The notes under the pieces: generated by a model
The model's input: only the letters and a program-made list of their open reading frames with translations
What the model was told of the DNA's origin: nothing
The model's database searches: none
Part shown: positions 34,395 to 35,378 of the stretch, piece by piece
Numbering within the stretch: the stretch's first letter is position 1
How the letters are laid out: the number at the start of each line of letters is the position of its first letter
Made by a program: the position numbers and the translations under genes
Assembly: GCA_002315375.1 (NCBI GenBank)
Contig: DCHR01000012.1
Span: 1 to 35,378, forward strand
Length of the DNA stretch: 35,378 nt
Reading direction: 5' to 3'
DNA from: Treponema sp. UBA1747
Lineage (GTDB): Bacteria > Spirochaetota > Spirochaetia > Treponematales > Treponemataceae

Positions 34395-35255
34395 TTAATT
34401 ATAGTTAAAATATTTATCAGGGTTTTCAAGAATCCGGAAATATTCAGAAAAACCTATTTTAACAGTATGTCTCGAGTTTTTGTAATCTCCATATTCAATT
34501 TTTTTTTCGTATACATCCGAAATCGGGAACTTAAACTCAATGGGGTTGCATAACTTAATAGTATTCTTATAAGAACCATTTCCCCATTCCTGCATTCTCC
34601 ATTCCCTGGTCCATTCTTCATAATCAGGAAATGCCTCATAATAGCAGATTTCATTTACAGAAAAAATTAGAACATTCCCGGCAATTTTATAAGTTCCATG
34701 ATAAAAATCCAAAACCTTAAGGGAATCCATTTCATCTCCACAATAAAAAGCTTCATTTTCATTCATAAAAACAAAGCCGGCAGAATAACCAGAAGCAACA
34801 AAAGGATTTCCCCTTTGCCAGAAGCCTATTAACTGAGCCGGAGTAACTGCAATTTTTAAATTTTCGTTTCTTTTTTCAAAAGAAAGAATTCTTTCAATGA
34901 GATATTTCTCTTTTTCAGTAAGTTCAGAATCACTGACTTTCTTTAAAGGTTTATACCACTCAAAGCTGGAAAAAAACTTAGTCAGATCCTCTGCTTCAAA
35001 AATATTTCCATATTTGGCATAAACCATATTTCGTAAAAAGCGTAAATCTTTGTTTCTTAATTTAGCCAGATCAAAGGAAACAATTTTATCCAATTCCGTA
35101 AGGTCTCCCATTAAAGCTTTCTGTCCACTAACTGAAAAAATCTTTTCTAATTCTTTATTATAATGCCTTGTATAAGGGTAATATTCCGAAGAACTTTCAG
35201 CAAATAAAAACAGGCTGCAGAATAAAATACAAAATAAAACAAAAACTTTTTTCAT
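34395..35255 (-). CDS. Exported YARHG-domain protein
   Basis: Secreted or periplasmic protein of 286 aa. The signal peptide is residues 1-19 (LFLFA then ESS). The YARHG domain is recognised by FLRNMVYAKYGNIF (73-86) followed by WYKP (100-103), a small extracellular module found in many bacteria with unknown ligand. Residues about 140-286 form a second, aromatic-rich beta domain without a family I can name. The ATG at 35255 has GAGAG upstream and an extended -10 promoter. Base composition (AT-rich, many Phe and Tyr) is slightly more extreme than in its neighbours. Confidence 0.82.
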   Translation of the reverse strand: MKKVFVLFCILFCSLFLFAESSSEYYPYTRHYNKELEKIFSVSGQKALMGDLTELDKIVSFDLAKLRNKDLRFLRNMVYAKYGNIFEAEDLTKFFSSFEWYKPLKKVSDSELTEKEKYLIERILSFEKRNENLKIAVTPAQLIGFWQRGNPFVASGYSAGFVFMNENEAFYCGDEMDSLKVLDFYHGTYKIAGNVLIFSVNEICYYEAFPDYEEWTREWRMQEWGNGSYKNTIKLCNPIEFKFPISDVYEKKIEYGDYKNSRHTVKIGFSEYFRILENPDKYFNYN

Positions 35256-35292
35256 ATATCTCTCAAGGTTTTATTATTTTTTTTGATAATAA

Positions 35293-35301
35293 ATTATAAC
35301 A
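35293..35301 (-). promoter_or_regulatory. Extended -10 promoter of the YARHG gene
   Basis: The minus strand reads TGTTATAAT, a perfect TGnTATAAT. A TTGACT lies further upstream but only 13 bp away, too close for a normal spacer, so the extended -10 probably dominates. Confidence 0.5.
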
Positions 35302-35357
35302 TGCTTTTCCAAGTCAATGACTATTTCAGTTTTACTGCATTATTTATTTTTTGAAAA

Positions 35358-35378
35358 TTCGGGCGTCCCCGCTCGGTT
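35358..35378. other. Start of a GC-rich segment cut by the window edge
   Basis: After a very AT-rich stretch the last 20 bases turn abruptly GC-rich and contain GGGCGTCCCCGC. This resembles GGGGTGTCCCCGC (minus strand) in the rpsO-pnp element, so it may be the edge of another dispersed intergenic repeat. Confidence 0.3.

Noticed and set aside
1..35378. CRISPR array, prophage, IS element or toxin-antitoxin pair
   Set aside because: No regularly spaced direct repeats, transposase, integrase or small paired-gene signature was found on either strand.

Overview
The window looks like chromosomal DNA of a spirochaete, most likely a host-associated Treponema. The case rests on gene content and style: AT-rich sequence, a tig-clpP-clpX cluster, treponeme-type surface proteins and lipoproteins, a YARHG-domain protein, and a stand-alone small alarmone synthetase. 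This placement is inference from family knowledge; no database search was possible. I see no prophage, integrase, transposase or CRISPR array. The window is mostly housekeeping DNA with several envelope genes of unknown function.

Layout. Positions 1-70 hold the 3' end of a tRNA (probably Gly) and its terminator. 101-4838 (+) is a protein quality-control block (tig, clpP, clpX) followed by thiI. 4978-9758 (-) carries ligA, then a three-gene run of an unknown 388-aa protein, a lipoprotein and trmB. 9841-17534 (+) is an envelope pair: an eight-helix membrane protein and a 1904-aa ORF in which DNA polymerase IV (DinB) is joined in frame to a signal-peptide-like segment and a very large outer-membrane-like protein. 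17528-24306 (-) reads, in transcription order, rpsO, pnp, dut, lptF, lptG, tgt: RNA processing, dUTP removal, LPS-transport-type permeases and queuosine tRNA modification. 24494-26550 (-) has ribF and an alanine/sodium symporter. ilvE (+) is divergent from ribF. Then follow an RlmI-like rRNA methyltransferase and a HAD hydrolase (-), a RelA/SpoT small synthetase (+), cdd (-), a beta-propeller-like protein plus a degenerate M23-like protein (+), and an amidohydrolase and a YARHG protein (-).

Regulation that can be read directly: strong intrinsic terminators follow the tRNA, tig, clpX, thiI/ligA, trmB, pnp, rpsO and ilvE. Two divergent intergenic regions have back-to-back sigma70-type promoters that overlap at, or share, one -35 hexamer (9782-9832 and 26569-26620). 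dut, and probably the 656-aa membrane-protein gene, have -10 boxes so close to the ATG that leaderless mRNAs are predicted. rpsO has a leader of about 140 nt that fits S15 autoregulation. The rpsO-pnp gap contains a GC-rich element enclosed by long inverted repeats, and the pnp 3' region can form mutually exclusive hairpins.

The most unusual item is the DinB/outer-membrane-protein fusion. A cytoplasmic polymerase joined to a secreted barrel is hard to reconcile with one functional product. The junction falls where DinB should end, and tandem TAA codons lie there one frame away, directly after an A5 run.
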